This document shows positions 33,985 through 45,425 of a stretch of DNA of 64,000 nt, piece after piece. Source of the DNA: Peromyscus leucopus (lineage: Eukaryota > Chordata > Mammalia > Rodentia > Cricetidae); assembly GCF_004664715.2 (NCBI RefSeq), contig NC_051063.1, positions 113,632,829-113,696,828 on the forward strand, given 5' to 3'. A model generated the notes under the pieces. That model searched no databases and was not told where the DNA came from. It worked only from the letters and a program-made list of their open reading frames with translations. The stretch's first letter is position 1. Every line of letters starts with the position of its first letter. The position numbers and the translations under genes were made by a program.

Positions 33985-34150
33985 TTTCAGTATCTGACAG
34001 AGTAGAGGTAGAATCCCAGGAATGTCAGGTATATCATGTACTAACCTTGCAACTTAGCCACGTAATCTCTTGGTGTCTGTAGGGTGCACAAAGGGAATAA
34101 AACACAATTTAAATAGGATGGTAAAGATGGTTTTATGGAAGGATGGGGAT
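33985..34150 (+). mobile_element. MIR SINE
   Basis: GAGGTAGAATCCCAGGAATG, CTAACCTTGCAACTTAGCC, GGGTGCACAAAGGGAATAA fit the sense MIR order. Diverged. Confidence 0.6.
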
Positions 34151-35126
34151 AACAAGATAACTAAGAATGCAGAAACATAGCAAGGACCATTTACTACACC
34201 TATGGACCAGGGAAAGACAATAAGCAGAGACAGAGTCTAATGAGCCAGAGACTTGGAAAGGTGTCAGCTTGCCAGTGCTAGGATAGGGCATAAATGTTCT
34301 GAGTCTTTTCTCCTTTTACTTTCTGATCTCGTATAAAGGACACCCTTTGGCTGAACCCAGCTGGCTGAACATAGCCAGCTGGAAATATGCCAATAAAGAA
34401 GGTCATAGTGGCACAGCCAATAAAGTTCAGCCTCCTGACCTCCAAGAATGGTGGTGATGAGCAGAGGCTATTTCTGTTAGAAAGATGCAAAGAGAAGCAA
34501 CTTGTTTTCTTAGTGCATTTTACCTCACTTGTGAGTGGAGATATGAATGAAACTTGCCCAAGAAAACTGTTAACATGAAATAAAATACACAATTCAGCAC
34601 CCTTCTTTTGGTAGCTGACCAATGAATAGCAGCTAATTCTCATCACTGTGGTAGTCATAGAGTCTGTATTCTGTATGGAAAACCAAAGTCATCCATAAAT
34701 TTAGTCCTCACAAAGCAATTTCATCCATTTTTCAGAAGGAAACTGTTATGAGAGACCATAAACATTAAAACACTAGGAAAAATAAATCATCAAATGGTGC
34801 AAATAACATGCCTATTTGCATTTTGGTAGAAGGGTATATATTGGTATGTATTTGGTATAAGTTATATATTCTGATATATCATAATTCTACTCAGAGACTA
34901 TGGGATCAATAAATACATTATAGTTTGTACTTTTCTACTATCCTTTAGCATATATGAAATGAAACAGTGACTCAAAATAGAATTAACATTTTGAGAGCAT
35001 GTATATGCCTATAGCCATGATATTTAAAATGGTTAGCAATCATTCAGCCTTCACAATGTGTTGGAATGCTGTTTCCATGAAAAAATCTGCTGCTATCCTT
35101 TGGTAAAATAAATTCCACCATCCAGG
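34151..35126. other. Unique-looking sequence
   Basis: No repeat identified. A 126-codon minus-strand frame (34278-34658) has no recognisable domain or start context and is not called. Confidence 0.4.
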
Positions 35127-35276
<150 letters not shown>

Positions 35277-35432
35277 TTGTTTGTTTGTTTGTTTTTAGAC
35301 AGGATTTCTCTGTGTAGCCCTGGGTGTCCTGAAACTTGCTCTGTAGACCAAGCTGGCCTCAAACTCATTAGAGTCCAACTTCTTCTGCCTCCAGAGTGCT
35401 GGGATTAAACGAGTGCATCACCACTGCCTGGA
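35277..35432 (-). mobile_element. B1 SINE
   Basis: Antisense B1: (TTTG)n tail, AGACAGGATTTCTCTGTG, AGCTGGCCTCAAACTC, ending CATCACCACTGCCTGG. Confidence 0.93.
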
Positions 35433-35499
35433 TCAGGTTTACTTTTCCATATGTACAACCTCTGCTGTCCTTAAGCAATTGTCTCTTCCGAAGGTGGTA

Positions 35500-35822
35500 T
35501 TCTTTTTATAGACAACTAATGAATGCTGAGAGTGGGAGAAATAGCCTTTCCCAGGGAGGAGCACACCAACTGATTTTCCAATACCAAATGGTCAGCCCTG
35601 AATACATATAGACAAGTGACATCATACTGACAGGGCAGGGTATATTTAGGAATATATACGGATATACATATATATGCATGTAACAACAATTAATGAAAAA
35701 GAGGTCATGAATTTGAAGGAGAGCAAAGGGGAGTGTATGGGAAGGTTTACAGTGATAAAGGGAAGGAAGAAATGATACAATTATATTATAATTTTAAATA
35801 AAAGACAAAATTTTCTAACATA
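35500..35822 (+). mobile_element. L1 3' UTR
   Basis: TTTCCAATACCAAATGGTCAG, GGGTATATTTAGGAATATA, AAGAGGTCATGAATTTGAAG, AATTATATTATAATTTTAAA. Good match to rodent L1 3' ends at 6205 and 45770. Confidence 0.85.
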
Positions 35823-36666
35823 TTGTTGGTCTTCTCACAAATGCAGTGGTCTAAGCTATCTTCTAGTTTATGTCTAGTTTTCTTATTATAGTCTGATGAT
35901 ACATAACCAACAGTTATATGCACATACACAGAAAAACATGTGCACAAAAGTGGTTGATGTAAGAATTAGATGAACAAGACACAAAGATGATACCAATTGC
36001 TATTGTTGTTTTCAATATTTTTGCTTCTATTAATAAGGTTGAACATGCATGGAAAATATTATGGTAATGATGGATATTGTTATTTTCCAATTTGAATCTT
36101 TGTCATACATGCCTGTTCTTAGGATGAGACTGGCAATCTTTGTGTTCGGCTCATGACTACTGCCAACTTTATGTTTACAGTGGCATTGCCCGCCAGATTT
36201 TGTAGCTTGGAATGATGTCTTTCAAATAGTAGTGGCATTGATGTCCCAGATCTCAGAACAGAATGCCAAGTGCTAAATGCCAAGAGCTAAACAAAATGAC
36301 AACACACTTCCCCTTCCAGGAAAATGAAGTACAGATGACTGTCTCAACATCTAATAACTAAAGCTGCTGGATATTATATATAAAACAAACACAAATAGAC
36401 CCTAGTAAGTGGGGAGAAGTAAAAATACCAGAAAGAAATCACATGACCCAAAGAAGAACATGATAGTAAGTTCTCTAGGAGTCTTTTGTCTTTCCTGTAG
36501 TCCAGATTTGTAGTTAAACAAATCCAAACCTCAGAAACATTATTAGATCTTCATGAAACAGTCCTAACAAAAGCCTTGTATCCCTCTGTAACCAAAGGGA
36601 GAGGCAAAGATATCCTAGAATGACCAGACTTTACAATGTAAGTCATCTCCTTCAGTCTATCACCAC
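35823..36666. other. Unique-looking sequence
   Basis: No gene or sure repeat recognised. AT-rich. Confidence 0.4.
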
Positions 36667-36711
<45 letters not shown>

Positions 36712-36748
36712 ACACACACTATATACACACACACACACACACACACAC

Positions 36749-36784
<36 letters not shown>
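36667..36784. repeat. (CA)n microsatellite with TATA interruptions
   Basis: Three CA blocks separated by CTATATA and CTATA, which suggests internal duplication during growth of the array. Confidence 0.97.
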
Positions 36785-36786
<2 letters not shown>

Positions 36787-37016
36787 TGAATAACTTGCTG
36801 TTTTTCTATATGCTAGCTAAAAGCATGTAAACTAAAAATGCAGTACCATGTACAATTCTTCAAAAAATGATTTACTTGAGTGTAAATAGTGTATGCCCCA
36901 AACTACAAAACACTGATAAAAGAATCCAAAGAAGTTGTAAATAGACACACCATGACTATGAATTGAAAGACTCAATAGCATAAAATACCTATTTTGATCA
37001 CATTTATGCCCAAGTT
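36785..37016 (+). mobile_element. L1 ORF2 relic, left part
   Basis: ACTTGCTGTTTTTCTATATG, AACTACAAAACACTGATAAA and ACTCAATAGCATAAAAT match the ORF2 reverse-transcriptase region of L1. Frameshifted and stopped. Broken at 37016 by a MaLR-like LTR. Confidence 0.75.
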
Positions 37017-37159
37017 ATGGTGGTGTGAATGAGAAATGTTTCCAGAGGCTCATGTAATTAAACACTTGGTCCCTGGTTGCTAGTATTGTCTGGGGAAGTT
37101 ATGGAACCTTTAGGAGTTACAGACTTTCTGAGGAAAGTTTATAGCCTTTTCCCACTTCC

Positions 37160-37257
<98 letters not shown>

Positions 37258-37447
37258 CCCTGTGTGAATGACCATGTAATCAGTAATCAGCCACCTTCCT
37301 GCTCCCACTACCATGCCTGTCTGCTGACATGCCTTCCCCACCGGCACAGACTCTCATCTCTCTGGAAATGTAAGCCAAAAATCAACCCTTTCTTCCACAA
37401 ATTGCTTTTGGGCATGGTCTTTTGTCAAAGCAGTAGAAAAGTAACTG
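37017..37447 (+). mobile_element. MaLR-like LTR
   Basis: GGTGGTGTGAATGAGAAATG, GTTATGGAACCTTTAGGAG, CTGGAAATGTAAGCCAAAAA and CAGTAGAAAAGTAACTG follow a MaLR-type LTR. A long (CT)n(CA)n array lies inside (37163-37257). Flanks ATGCCCAAGTT (37006-37016) and ATGCACAAGTT (37448-37458) are near identical, and the L1 text continues across. Confidence 0.7.
37163..37257. repeat. (CT)n(CA)n compound microsatellite
   Basis: About 72 bp of CT followed by about 23 bp of CA, grown from the CT-rich part of the enclosing LTR. Confidence 0.97.
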
Positions 37448-38370
37448 ATGCACAAGTTCAATATAGTTCCTATCAAATTCAAAAAGTATGTTTGTAAGTA
37501 GAGATAAGATTTTATGAAATTTATATGGAAAGAAAAAACAATCAGAATAATTCAAGTAATAATTTAGAAAGTAAAAAAAAAAAAAAAAAAGAATTATTCT
37601 ACTTTATTTCTAGACTACAGCTATGGGAACTAAAAGCAGGTGAGTTTCCAGGCAGGATAGGCACACAGATCAATGGAACATAAAAGAAATTTCTAACTGA
37701 ATTCTGACAAAGTGCTATGCTAAAGTAATTCAAAGAGAACTGACAAGCTTCCATATAAGATACTAGAGTAATTCACCTTTCATAGACATGTTCCCTCTCC
37801 CAAAAGAAACTTATGGATCTCAATATTGAAAAATTATATTAAATAGGTCATGTGTGGTCCATTAAAAGAAAAATTAATAAAATCGATTCTAACAAAAATA
37901 TTTTCAAGGTATATATCCAACAAAGAGCCTCTAAAATGCACAAGGAGCTATCCAAAGTCAATAACTCATATTGGGAAATAGGTAAAAGTCAGGAAGAGAC
38001 AATTCACTGAGGAGGATACAAAATGTGTGTATGAAAGACATCCAGTATCTTCTACCCCATTGTAAAGTATACATTAATATACGCAAGATAGTTAAGGTAT
38101 AAATGCTACTTGAGATGCAAAGACATTGGACCTCACATATTTGTGGCAAGAATATAAAATGAGGTAACTACTTCAAGAAACAAGATGGGATTTAAGAAAG
38201 CATTCAGATGTAAGTCTATCAGTTCCCCTCTTCAACATGGATGTTAGAGAAATAAAAACACATATTCTTAAAGTCAATAATTAAAGAAGATGGGATACAC
38301 TAATACCCCAAAATATAAGTAAACAATAAATATAATAAGCATTCTACAACTTGAACAATATCCCAGAGTG
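37448..38370 (+). mobile_element. L1 ORF2 relic, right part
   Basis: AAGTTCAATATAGTTCCTATC, TTTATATGGAAAGAAAAAAC, GATCAATGGAACATAAAAG and later segments follow L1 ORF2 towards its C-terminal end. Contains a poly-A run at 37574-37590, stops and indels. No functional protein. Confidence 0.75.
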
Positions 38371-38393
38371 TTACGATGAATTTAAAAAATATG

Positions 38394-38582
38394 GGCTGGG
38401 AAGATGTCTCAGAGAGTAAGAGTGGTTGCTCTTTAAGCAAAAAGACCTAAATTTGAACTCAAGTACTGAGTACATGGCTTAAGACATGGCTTCTCTGCCA
38501 TACAAACATGTGCACGAACCACAAACACATCATGCAATGTACACACAAAGCAAACAATACATAAATAACTAAACAAATATTG
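38394..38582 (+). mobile_element. B3-like SINE
   Basis: GGGCTGGGAAGATGTCTCAG head, GTACATGGCTTAAGAC, then a CA/A-rich tail with CATAAATAAC. Inserted next to the L1 relic. Confidence 0.78.
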
Positions 38583-38924
38583 TTTTAAAAAATGAACCAA
38601 AACTTATGGATTGTTGATAACAGTCAAAATGGTAAAACTATGGCTACGTAGAGCAAATTTTGTATTCACAAAGGTTAAGGGGCTCAGAGCACAGGAGAGG
38701 GGATAGTTATGAAAGGAAACGTGGTATCAGTGCAATGAAAACATTCTGAATATTTACTGCATTGTGCCATTGCTTTGGTTTTCATATTATAATAATTCAA
38801 AAACACCATTATTTCGAGACACCAGGTAAACACTACATCACTCCTTTGCATATTCTGAGAAACACATATGAATTTATATCTTGAGATAAGTTTAGTGTAT
38901 TAAAGTAAAATTCATTATACCTTT
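38583..38924. other. AT-rich sequence, unassigned
   Basis: Possibly more L1-derived DNA, but not clear enough to name. Confidence 0.35.
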
Positions 38925-39042
38925 CTATTTTTTGAAATGATAATATAATTACTTCATTTTCTCCCTTCCTTTTCCTCCCTCCAACTCCTCCCATGTTACT
39001 CCCTTTGCTCTTTAACAAATTTGTAGCCTTTTTTCTTTAACT

Positions 39043-39096
<54 letters not shown>

Positions 39097-39115
39097 CCTA
39101 ACTATATACATACAA
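38925..39115 (-). mobile_element. L1 3' UTR, antisense, with GT array
   Basis: CTTCATTTTCTCCCTTCC, CCTCCAACTCCTCCCATG, TTAACAAATTTGTAGCC are the complement of a rodent L1 3' end. A (GT)n array occupies 39042-39095. Confidence 0.72.
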
Positions 39116-39639
39116 CCAAAGTTCCTTCTTTGGCACTCCCCTTCCCACCTCCACCTCATTTCCTGAGCCCCCCCCCCCTCCTTGCAGGATGGTCAACACC
39201 AGTGGGCTAGTGAGGTGGGGTCAAAGCCTGCATAGGCATGAGTAGGAGAAAACTAAGAGCAGAGTGAGAGGGCTTCTCTGGTGTTCCCAGGGCTTTGCAC
39301 TGTGGAGGAGCTGGGGCAGGTGCAGAAAGGACCCCTTGTGGGTTCAGATGTCTCTGCCTCTGCCTTCACCACAGTGACGCAGACCTTTAGAAGTGGTGGT
39401 TCTTAAGAAGGAAAAGAAATGCCATTGTGTTGGATCCTTCTCTTCCCCATGATTCTGAGGACGTTGGAAAATGACAGTAGGCTAATAATAATAAAACAGG
39501 GACAATGGGGACATATCGTGGATCCCTGTCACTTTGAGGGAGATGAGCAAGACAGAAACAAAAGGCAAAGTAGGAGAATTTGATTAACATTTCTGTCTCC
39601 AATACTGCATGTAAATATATGCCTGATACATTTGTCATT
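39116..39639. other. Unassigned sequence
   Basis: Contains a 10-bp C run near 39169-39179 and a GC-richer piece to about 39400. No exon recognised. Confidence 0.4.
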
Positions 39640-39790
39640 TGCTCACTGCCTTCATTTATTTGTCCAGAAATACATATTGCATTCTTATGCTCTGATAGGA
39701 ATTAGGCCAGGCCAGGCCATAAACAAATTTAGTTAGTAAGATACCAATCCTTCCTTTTAAGTACTCAGAATATAATAGAAGACAAATCAT
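39640..39790 (-). mobile_element. L2-type fragment, antisense
   Basis: CCTTCATTTATTTGTCCAG, then AATTAGGCCAGGCCAGGCC and ACTCAGAATATAATAGAAG suggest an antisense L2 end. Weak. Confidence 0.4.
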
Positions 39791-40439
39791 TTTTAACTGT
39801 CAATTTTAGAACAATGCAGATGTTTTATAACTGAGCTAAGAACAGAGCATGGAGGATTGTCACTGTGACTGGAGAAGCTAACTGTCCTGGTACAAGGGTA
39901 TTGTGGAAAGTGCTTGAATAATTTGACAAAGGAATTGACCTATTGATGTCTCTACTCATTTCTTCTACCCAGTGCATCAGGCACTGTGAGAATTGTAAGG
40001 TACAGATAAAAGCACCTCAGGCATCAAAGACAGAAACAGCATTAGCCAGCAGGCACGATTTAACATGATACAGCCACACTTCAAATAAATATATATTAAA
40101 TCAAGTTGAATTAACTAGGGAGAAGATAATAGAGATTTCATTAAAGTTCATATTGTGAAAGAAGCTTAAGACTAGGGGCTTTAGATAAACATGATGTCAC
40201 TATAAAACAGTGGGACAGACTCACTGTTAAGTGTTCAGGAATACACTCATCCAATGTCATAACAGTCACATACCATCTATAGTGACACCTGCCATTAGAA
40301 GGGAGTGAACAACTTGGAAAGTACAAACAGAAAGGTACTTCATACATTTGTGTGCACAAAAAAAAAAGAAAAGCCTCAGATTGCTTAGCACAGATTGTGC
40401 TCTTCACTAAAATGCTCGAATTAGTTATGCAAATTCTGT
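39791..40439. other. Unique-looking sequence
   Basis: No repeat recognised. A 112-codon minus-strand frame at 40141-40479 has no domain. Confidence 0.4.
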
Positions 40440-41191
40440 GCCATGTGATGCCTCTCCACCATATGTGACTAGTTGCCATAGCAGTCAGCTTAAGTGCATA
40501 TTTTCCATAGCAACCCGGGAATCTTTACCATACAGAGATCTAAGTGAAACAGAATTGAAAGCAATTCCACAAGCATATGAAATATAAATGTTGGCAGCAT
40601 CCCCTGGATCTTTCTTTAAAACGACATCACTTAGCATTGACTTTTAAATGCCACAGGCTCTGGGTGGTTCTCTTTTAGACTGCATCAGCAACTCCTTCCT
40701 GTTGGAAATGTGAAACTTTGAGAACACATAACATTTGTGTTGGAGAGCTCTAAAGGGGAGGGTTTTTTTTTTCCCCCGGTGCTCATCCTAGAGTATAGGC
40801 GAATTTCTCTCCTCCTAAGATGCAGCGGAGTTTCCTCAAGGGGTTAAGGAGGCCGAGTAGTGGTGTCTAGATGCGATCTGCAAATTGAAGTTCCATATGG
40901 TGCTGCAATGCATGTGTCATCTTCGTTGGCTCACTGTATTGTCACAACTTCCTCTCTTCGACTACAAGGCTTGTACCCAACTAAAGGTGGAATTTCCCCG
41001 CTCCTTGTCAGACAACCCGGTAATACTTAACTCACGTGACACTTAATAGGAAGACTGTTTGCCCTTAAAAGACCTCCTGACCCATTAACCCATTAGCATA
41101 TATGTAAACACACACCCAAAGTAATCTGACTAGGAAATGACAGAATTAAGCGTGAAAGCTCTATTGCTGTAAGAATTAAAAGTACTCACCT
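40440..41191. promoter_or_regulatory. Candidate enhancer-like block (unique, CpG-retaining)
   Basis: Repeat-free and with more surviving CpGs than neighbouring DNA (about a dozen between 40776 and 41155). Motif matches: CCATAGCAACC and GTTGCCATAGCAG (RFX X-box-like), GGAATTTCCC (NF-kB-like, 40989-40998), TCACGTGA (E-box of the USF/TFE type, 41032-41039). CpG retention in AT-rich DNA often marks an unmethylated regulatory element. Function is inferred only. Confidence 0.4.

Positions 41192-41240
<49 letters not shown>
41192..41240. repeat. (GT)n microsatellite
   Basis: GT array with one TATG interruption near its end. Confidence 0.97.
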
Positions 41241-41261
41241 TTTACAGGTTATGGTAAAAAT

Positions 41262-41375
41262 GGGGAGTAGGTAGGTAGGCAGGCTAAGGCTCAGGACAAC
41301 CCTCTGTGAAGCTCAAAGTTACCTAGTAGATTGAGAATCCTGTTTGAAGAAGAATACCACAACAAATAAAAGCAA
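41262..41375 (+). mobile_element. Possible old B1-related fragment
   Basis: GGTAGGCAGGCTAAGGCTC and AGTAGATTGAGAATCCTG loosely follow the middle and end of a B1/B4 unit. Confidence 0.35.
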
Positions 41376-42424
41376 TGAGAGCATCTTGGCATCTTGGACA
41401 GGTCTCAGAATGACAGAATTGGTCTGTTGGGATCATGCTTCACTCACTGGCCAATTCATGATTTTCCTGCATTTTTTTACACCTTACCTATTTAAATCTA
41501 CTTCTCTAAACTGACCAAAATCTGACAAGAAAATTTTGCTATTGTCTCTCTTCACTACCTGTACTAGAAAAGGAATTAAGCTTTTCTCCATCCTTCTATC
41601 ATTAGCAAGGAGAATGCTGCTCATTTCAGTCAAACATTCCCAGAGAAGTGAACGGAAAACATTTTTAAATTATCCCTGCACTATTTGCCTACAGAGATAA
41701 CCCCTCAGGAAAAATAGTCATTACACCTAGAAGACTACTGTGGAAAAGAAACCTTTAGAATTCCACAGCTTTTTCTTAAGCAAAATGAGCTGATTTACAT
41801 TTACATTTGTTTCCCATACTACAAGACACCACACAAAGAAAAGTATAAAGTACTGCCTATCTGTATGGAAAGAAGGAGTGTTATTTGCTGGGACCATTTG
41901 CATAGGTTAGTTAGAAACTAGGAGTCACTAAACCATCACCCTGGTCCTGCACTGATGGACAGTCCAGTGTAACTTGTGTCAAAGACAAAGTCACTATTAA
42001 TAGTCTTAAGACTTCAGATCCTTTCTTTTAAATGTCATTTGTTAAAGAACTTGGTAATGATCTAGGCTTTTATATCTCAAAAACTCTTGATTATAGGCAC
42101 CCCAAAATCACAAACACCGTTGATTACTGTAAAATCCAATCTACAACGAAGTTATCATTATGTCTCTCCCATGTCTAAGCATGAAATTAGAGCTGCCCAT
42201 TGCCTGTGTGGATGGGTCTAAACTCTTGTTTTATAGTCTTACAAAAGAATTTTATTTCCTCTCCAGTGGATTATGTGCAATCTTTGACCAAATAAAAAGT
42301 TGTTTTTTTTTTTTTAACACAAAATGAGACAACACACAAGTTCAAAAGGAACAACTCCTTTTTAAAATGAAGTATAAAAGGACATAAAGGGGGTATGGCA
42401 AATACAGTATAGTCACATATTTGG
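41376..42424. other. Unique-looking AT-rich sequence
   Basis: No exon or sure repeat. Poly-T at 42303-42314. Confidence 0.4.
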
Positions 42425-42584
42425 CAGTTTTTTATTTTTATTTTTATTTATAAAATTTCATATGTGAGAACTGCATTTAGAACATTTCTGCCCCTCATTC
42501 TGCCCCCCTCCAAATCCTCCTCTGTACACTTAATTACTTATCAAATCATGGCCGTTTCTTCTTTAATTATTACTGTTAAATACA

Positions 42585-42587
<3 letters not shown>
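42425..42587 (-). mobile_element. L1 3' UTR, antisense
   Basis: TTTTTATTTATAAAATTTCA, ATTTCTGCCCCTCATTC, CAAATCATGGCCGTTTCTTC, TTTAATTATTACTG are the complement of a rodent L1 end. Confidence 0.72.
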
Positions 42588-42638
<51 letters not shown>

Positions 42639-42639
42639 T
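42588..42639. repeat. (TA)n microsatellite
   Basis: Alternating TA for 52 bp with one G (42620). Self-complementary, lying between two L1 pieces of opposite orientation. Confidence 0.97.
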
Positions 42640-43085
42640 GAGGATTAATAGCCAGAATATACAAAGAACTCAAAAAACAAGAGTCAAGAAAATTTACAAA
42701 AAAAAAAAAAAATGCTGGCAAGGTTGTAGGTAAAAGAAACCCTCACTCACTATTGGTGGGACTACAAACTAGTGACATTACTCTGGAAATCATTATGGAG
42801 AATTATCGAAGAGCTAAAAGTTGATCTACCCTATGATTCAACTATATCACTCCTTGACACAGGCCCAGAGGATTCAATATTTTACTTCACACATAGTTGC
42901 TCAGAGTGCCACATTCACTGGCACTCTATTCTCAATGACTAGGGAAATGGAAACAACTTAGATATCCTTCATCTGGTGAATGGATAATGAAAATATGGTA
43001 CATATGCACAGTATTATTTTATTCAGCTATAAAAGAAGACTAAAATCATGAAACTGGCAGGTAAACAGAAAGAACTATATCTGAG
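42640..43085 (+). mobile_element. L1 ORF2 C-terminal relic
   Basis: TGCTGGCAAGGTTGTAGG, ATTGGTGGGACTACAAACTAG, GAAATCATTATGGAGAAT, GGAAATGGAAACAACTTAG, TATGGTACATATGCACAG and ATTTTATTCAGCTATAAAAG are the 3' part of ORF2. Stops and small indels are present. Confidence 0.9.
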
Positions 43086-44094
43086 CTTGTTACTATGAGA
43101 CCACAGGCCCCCTCTGTAACCAGCCATTGATATCCCTAGCCTCTACTGTTCATATTCTACAAAAACCCCTTGTTCTCAGTCACTAAGTTTTCTGAAACTG
43201 CATGGAGACACCATGCTGTATCTTTGAGCAACAGTGTATGTTTGTCTCTCTCCTTGGAACAACCTGCCTCATATCTCATCTGAACCTGTTGCATGTAACT
43301 GGACAACTTAGCTCTTTCCTTAGTTCACTCCTCCTCCAGCATGACTGACACCCTCCTTTCATGTTCACCGAACCATGATATCATGACTCATCACACACTG
43401 TTGCATTAGGGCTGAATCAATAAGGAACATAGTACTTCCACAGAAAAAGTCTTTGTAGGAAATGTCCACCTTGTTCTTTTGAGAAGTATGCTCCTTGTGT
43501 AGATGTTTGGGCTGATGGATCTGCTGCCCAAGAGACAAAGGCAGAGAGTTAAATCAGAGAGATTCTAGAAAAAGCACATGATCTGAGATGTAAGCCTGCC
43601 TTACATCTATGCAAGTTGATCAGCAAAGTTACTCAACTTTCAAATTGTTTGAAGGAAATAAAAGGTTTTGGGGAGTGAGCAAGCTTGGAAAGAGGCTTTT
43701 CTGTATAGCAGAGTTTACCAAATGAGCAGCTGAGTAGGTACAGAAGCAGGGAAGGCAGAGAGGAATGGAAAGCAAGTCACAAAAACTGCTCATGTAGTGG
43801 GAAGTGTAAATGGAGGTACACAGTAGAAAGTTGAAATGGAGTTTTGACTGTCTCAGACTGTGTTTCAAATAAAGTTGGACAACTCCAAGGGGCAGAAGAT
43901 CTCAATATCTTCTGCCTTACCTAATGATGTGAAACAATTCTGATTTCTGTATCAGCTTGCGGAAATCCATGGCTACTACATTATCAAGGGTGACCCAGTA
44001 CCTAGTATAGTGCAGAACTTCAGCAAGCACAAGTAGTTCAGTATTGTTCATATTTGATATGAAGTGCTGTTTTAAAACTAAAAAAAAACTAAAT
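43086..44094. other. Unassigned sequence, possible L2 trace
   Basis: 43180-43350 may hold a worn L2 (CTCCTTGGAACAACCTGCC). A perfect 10-bp-arm hairpin lies at 43891-43916. No exon recognised. Confidence 0.35.
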
Positions 44095-44235
44095 ATATAA
44101 CACATTAAGTTGGGAGGAAAAAGGGGCAGTGGTGATGGGGAAAATTTTGAGGGGAAGAAATACAGAATAGCTTTGATCCAACATTATATTCATGTATGAA
44201 ATTATCACACAATAAAAACAATTAAAAATAAAGGC
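44095..44235 (+). mobile_element. L1 3' terminus
   Basis: GGGGCAGTGGTGATGGGG, GAATAGCTTTGATCCAAC, TTATATTCATGTATGAAATT and ACACAATAAAAAC are a rodent L1 3' end. Confidence 0.65.
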
Positions 44236-44600
44236 AGTAAATAAACATAATTTTCATATTAAAAATAAATTCATGGGAATTGTGCCTTGATGATCTTTAT
44301 CTATATGCTAGAGATGCTAGAGACACCATATTAATTTCAAAGAATGTGATTTGGAAGCTAAAAGCTTAAGAAAATCTAAATTAAAAATGATGATTTAGTT
44401 TAAAAAAAATCACTGAAATGTTCTCAGCCATATACAAATGAGCCTTAGATTATCTCCCCCAGTGCCTACACCTATTACCTGAGGGGAGTTTAGAGAATGA
44501 GTTAGGACAGGATACATCCTACATGTGGGGTACCAGAGCAGATGAGCACAGTGCAGAATCCCATGGAGGGTGTTCTTTACCCTGTGCTCTTTTGCACAAG
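44236..44600. other. Unassigned AT-rich sequence
   Basis: No gene or clear repeat. Confidence 0.4.
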
Positions 44601-44645
44601 CTCTCCCTCCCTCCCTCTACCCCTCCCCTCCTCTCTTCTCCTTTC

Positions 44646-44705
<60 letters not shown>
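44601..44705. repeat. CT-rich microsatellite
   Basis: Mixed CTCC repeats become a pure (CT)n run. 44620-44705 is uninterrupted pyrimidine. Confidence 0.97.
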
Positions 44706-44709
<4 letters not shown>

Positions 44710-44975
44710 GAATGTGAACATACATCCATGATATGGGTGGTGTTCCAAAGAGGCAGCTGTCCCAACAGAAAAGACATTGTTATCTCAGTTTACTGAAAAT
44801 GGCTTTTAACTTTTTGCTGCCAGGTTGCACCAATCTTGGTAAACATAAATGAATAAATTAACACATCCCACATAATTTTACTCTCAAGCTTACTGTTCGC
44901 CAAAGAATATCACCATAGGGAATGTTGGCTCACTGTGGCTTACTGATGCCTCAGTGAGGTGCACCATATACATAT

Positions 44976-44976
<1 letters not shown>

Positions 44977-45030
<54 letters not shown>

Positions 45031-45135
45031 CTTCAGTAGATCTGACTCAACTATGAAGTCAAGTTCCCTCCCTGCACCTGAAACGGGGTACTTAACTTAG
45101 TAGTTGAGTCAGATCTATTGAAGATACACACAGTA
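44977..45135. repeat. Long imperfect palindrome with a GT array in one arm
   Basis: The left arm (45022-45053) and right arm (45101-45132) pair at 31 of 32 bases. The pairing extends inward at about 15 of 20 bases and outward to a shared TACTGTG end. The left arm holds about 24 GT units (44980-45028), the right arm about four. The remaining loop is about 15 nt. Not matched to a known family. Confidence 0.9.
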
Positions 45136-45249
45136 CTGGCTCCAGCAAAGAAAGAAGAGAGAACTTTATAACATTTTAGTCTCACCTCCATTGAAATATC
45201 CACTAAAAAGCCCTAGAGCATAAATTTGTTTTAAAACCTATGTTTTTAC

Positions 45250-45425
45250 TTGAAATGGAATTATATCACTTTACTGCCTCCTGTTCCCCCCTCCAGCCTC
45301 TTTTTCATTAATTAATGCTACATTCATGTATGTGTAAATATATAATACAACCTGCTGAGGCCATCTTTGTTGTCTATGTATATATGGTCTCTGAGACTAA
45401 GCAGAGTAAAAATCTTGATGATGTG
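45250..45425 (-). mobile_element. L1 3' UTR fragment, antisense
   Basis: GCCTCCTGTTCCCCCCTCC, CATTCATGTATGTGTAAA, AATACAACCTGCTGAGG and TCTATGTATATATGGTCTC suggest the complement of an L1 3' UTR. Confidence 0.5.

Noticed and set aside
34278..34658. 126-codon minus-strand open frame
   Set aside because: No recognisable domain or homologue, no splice or promoter context, and a competing frame on the opposite strand.
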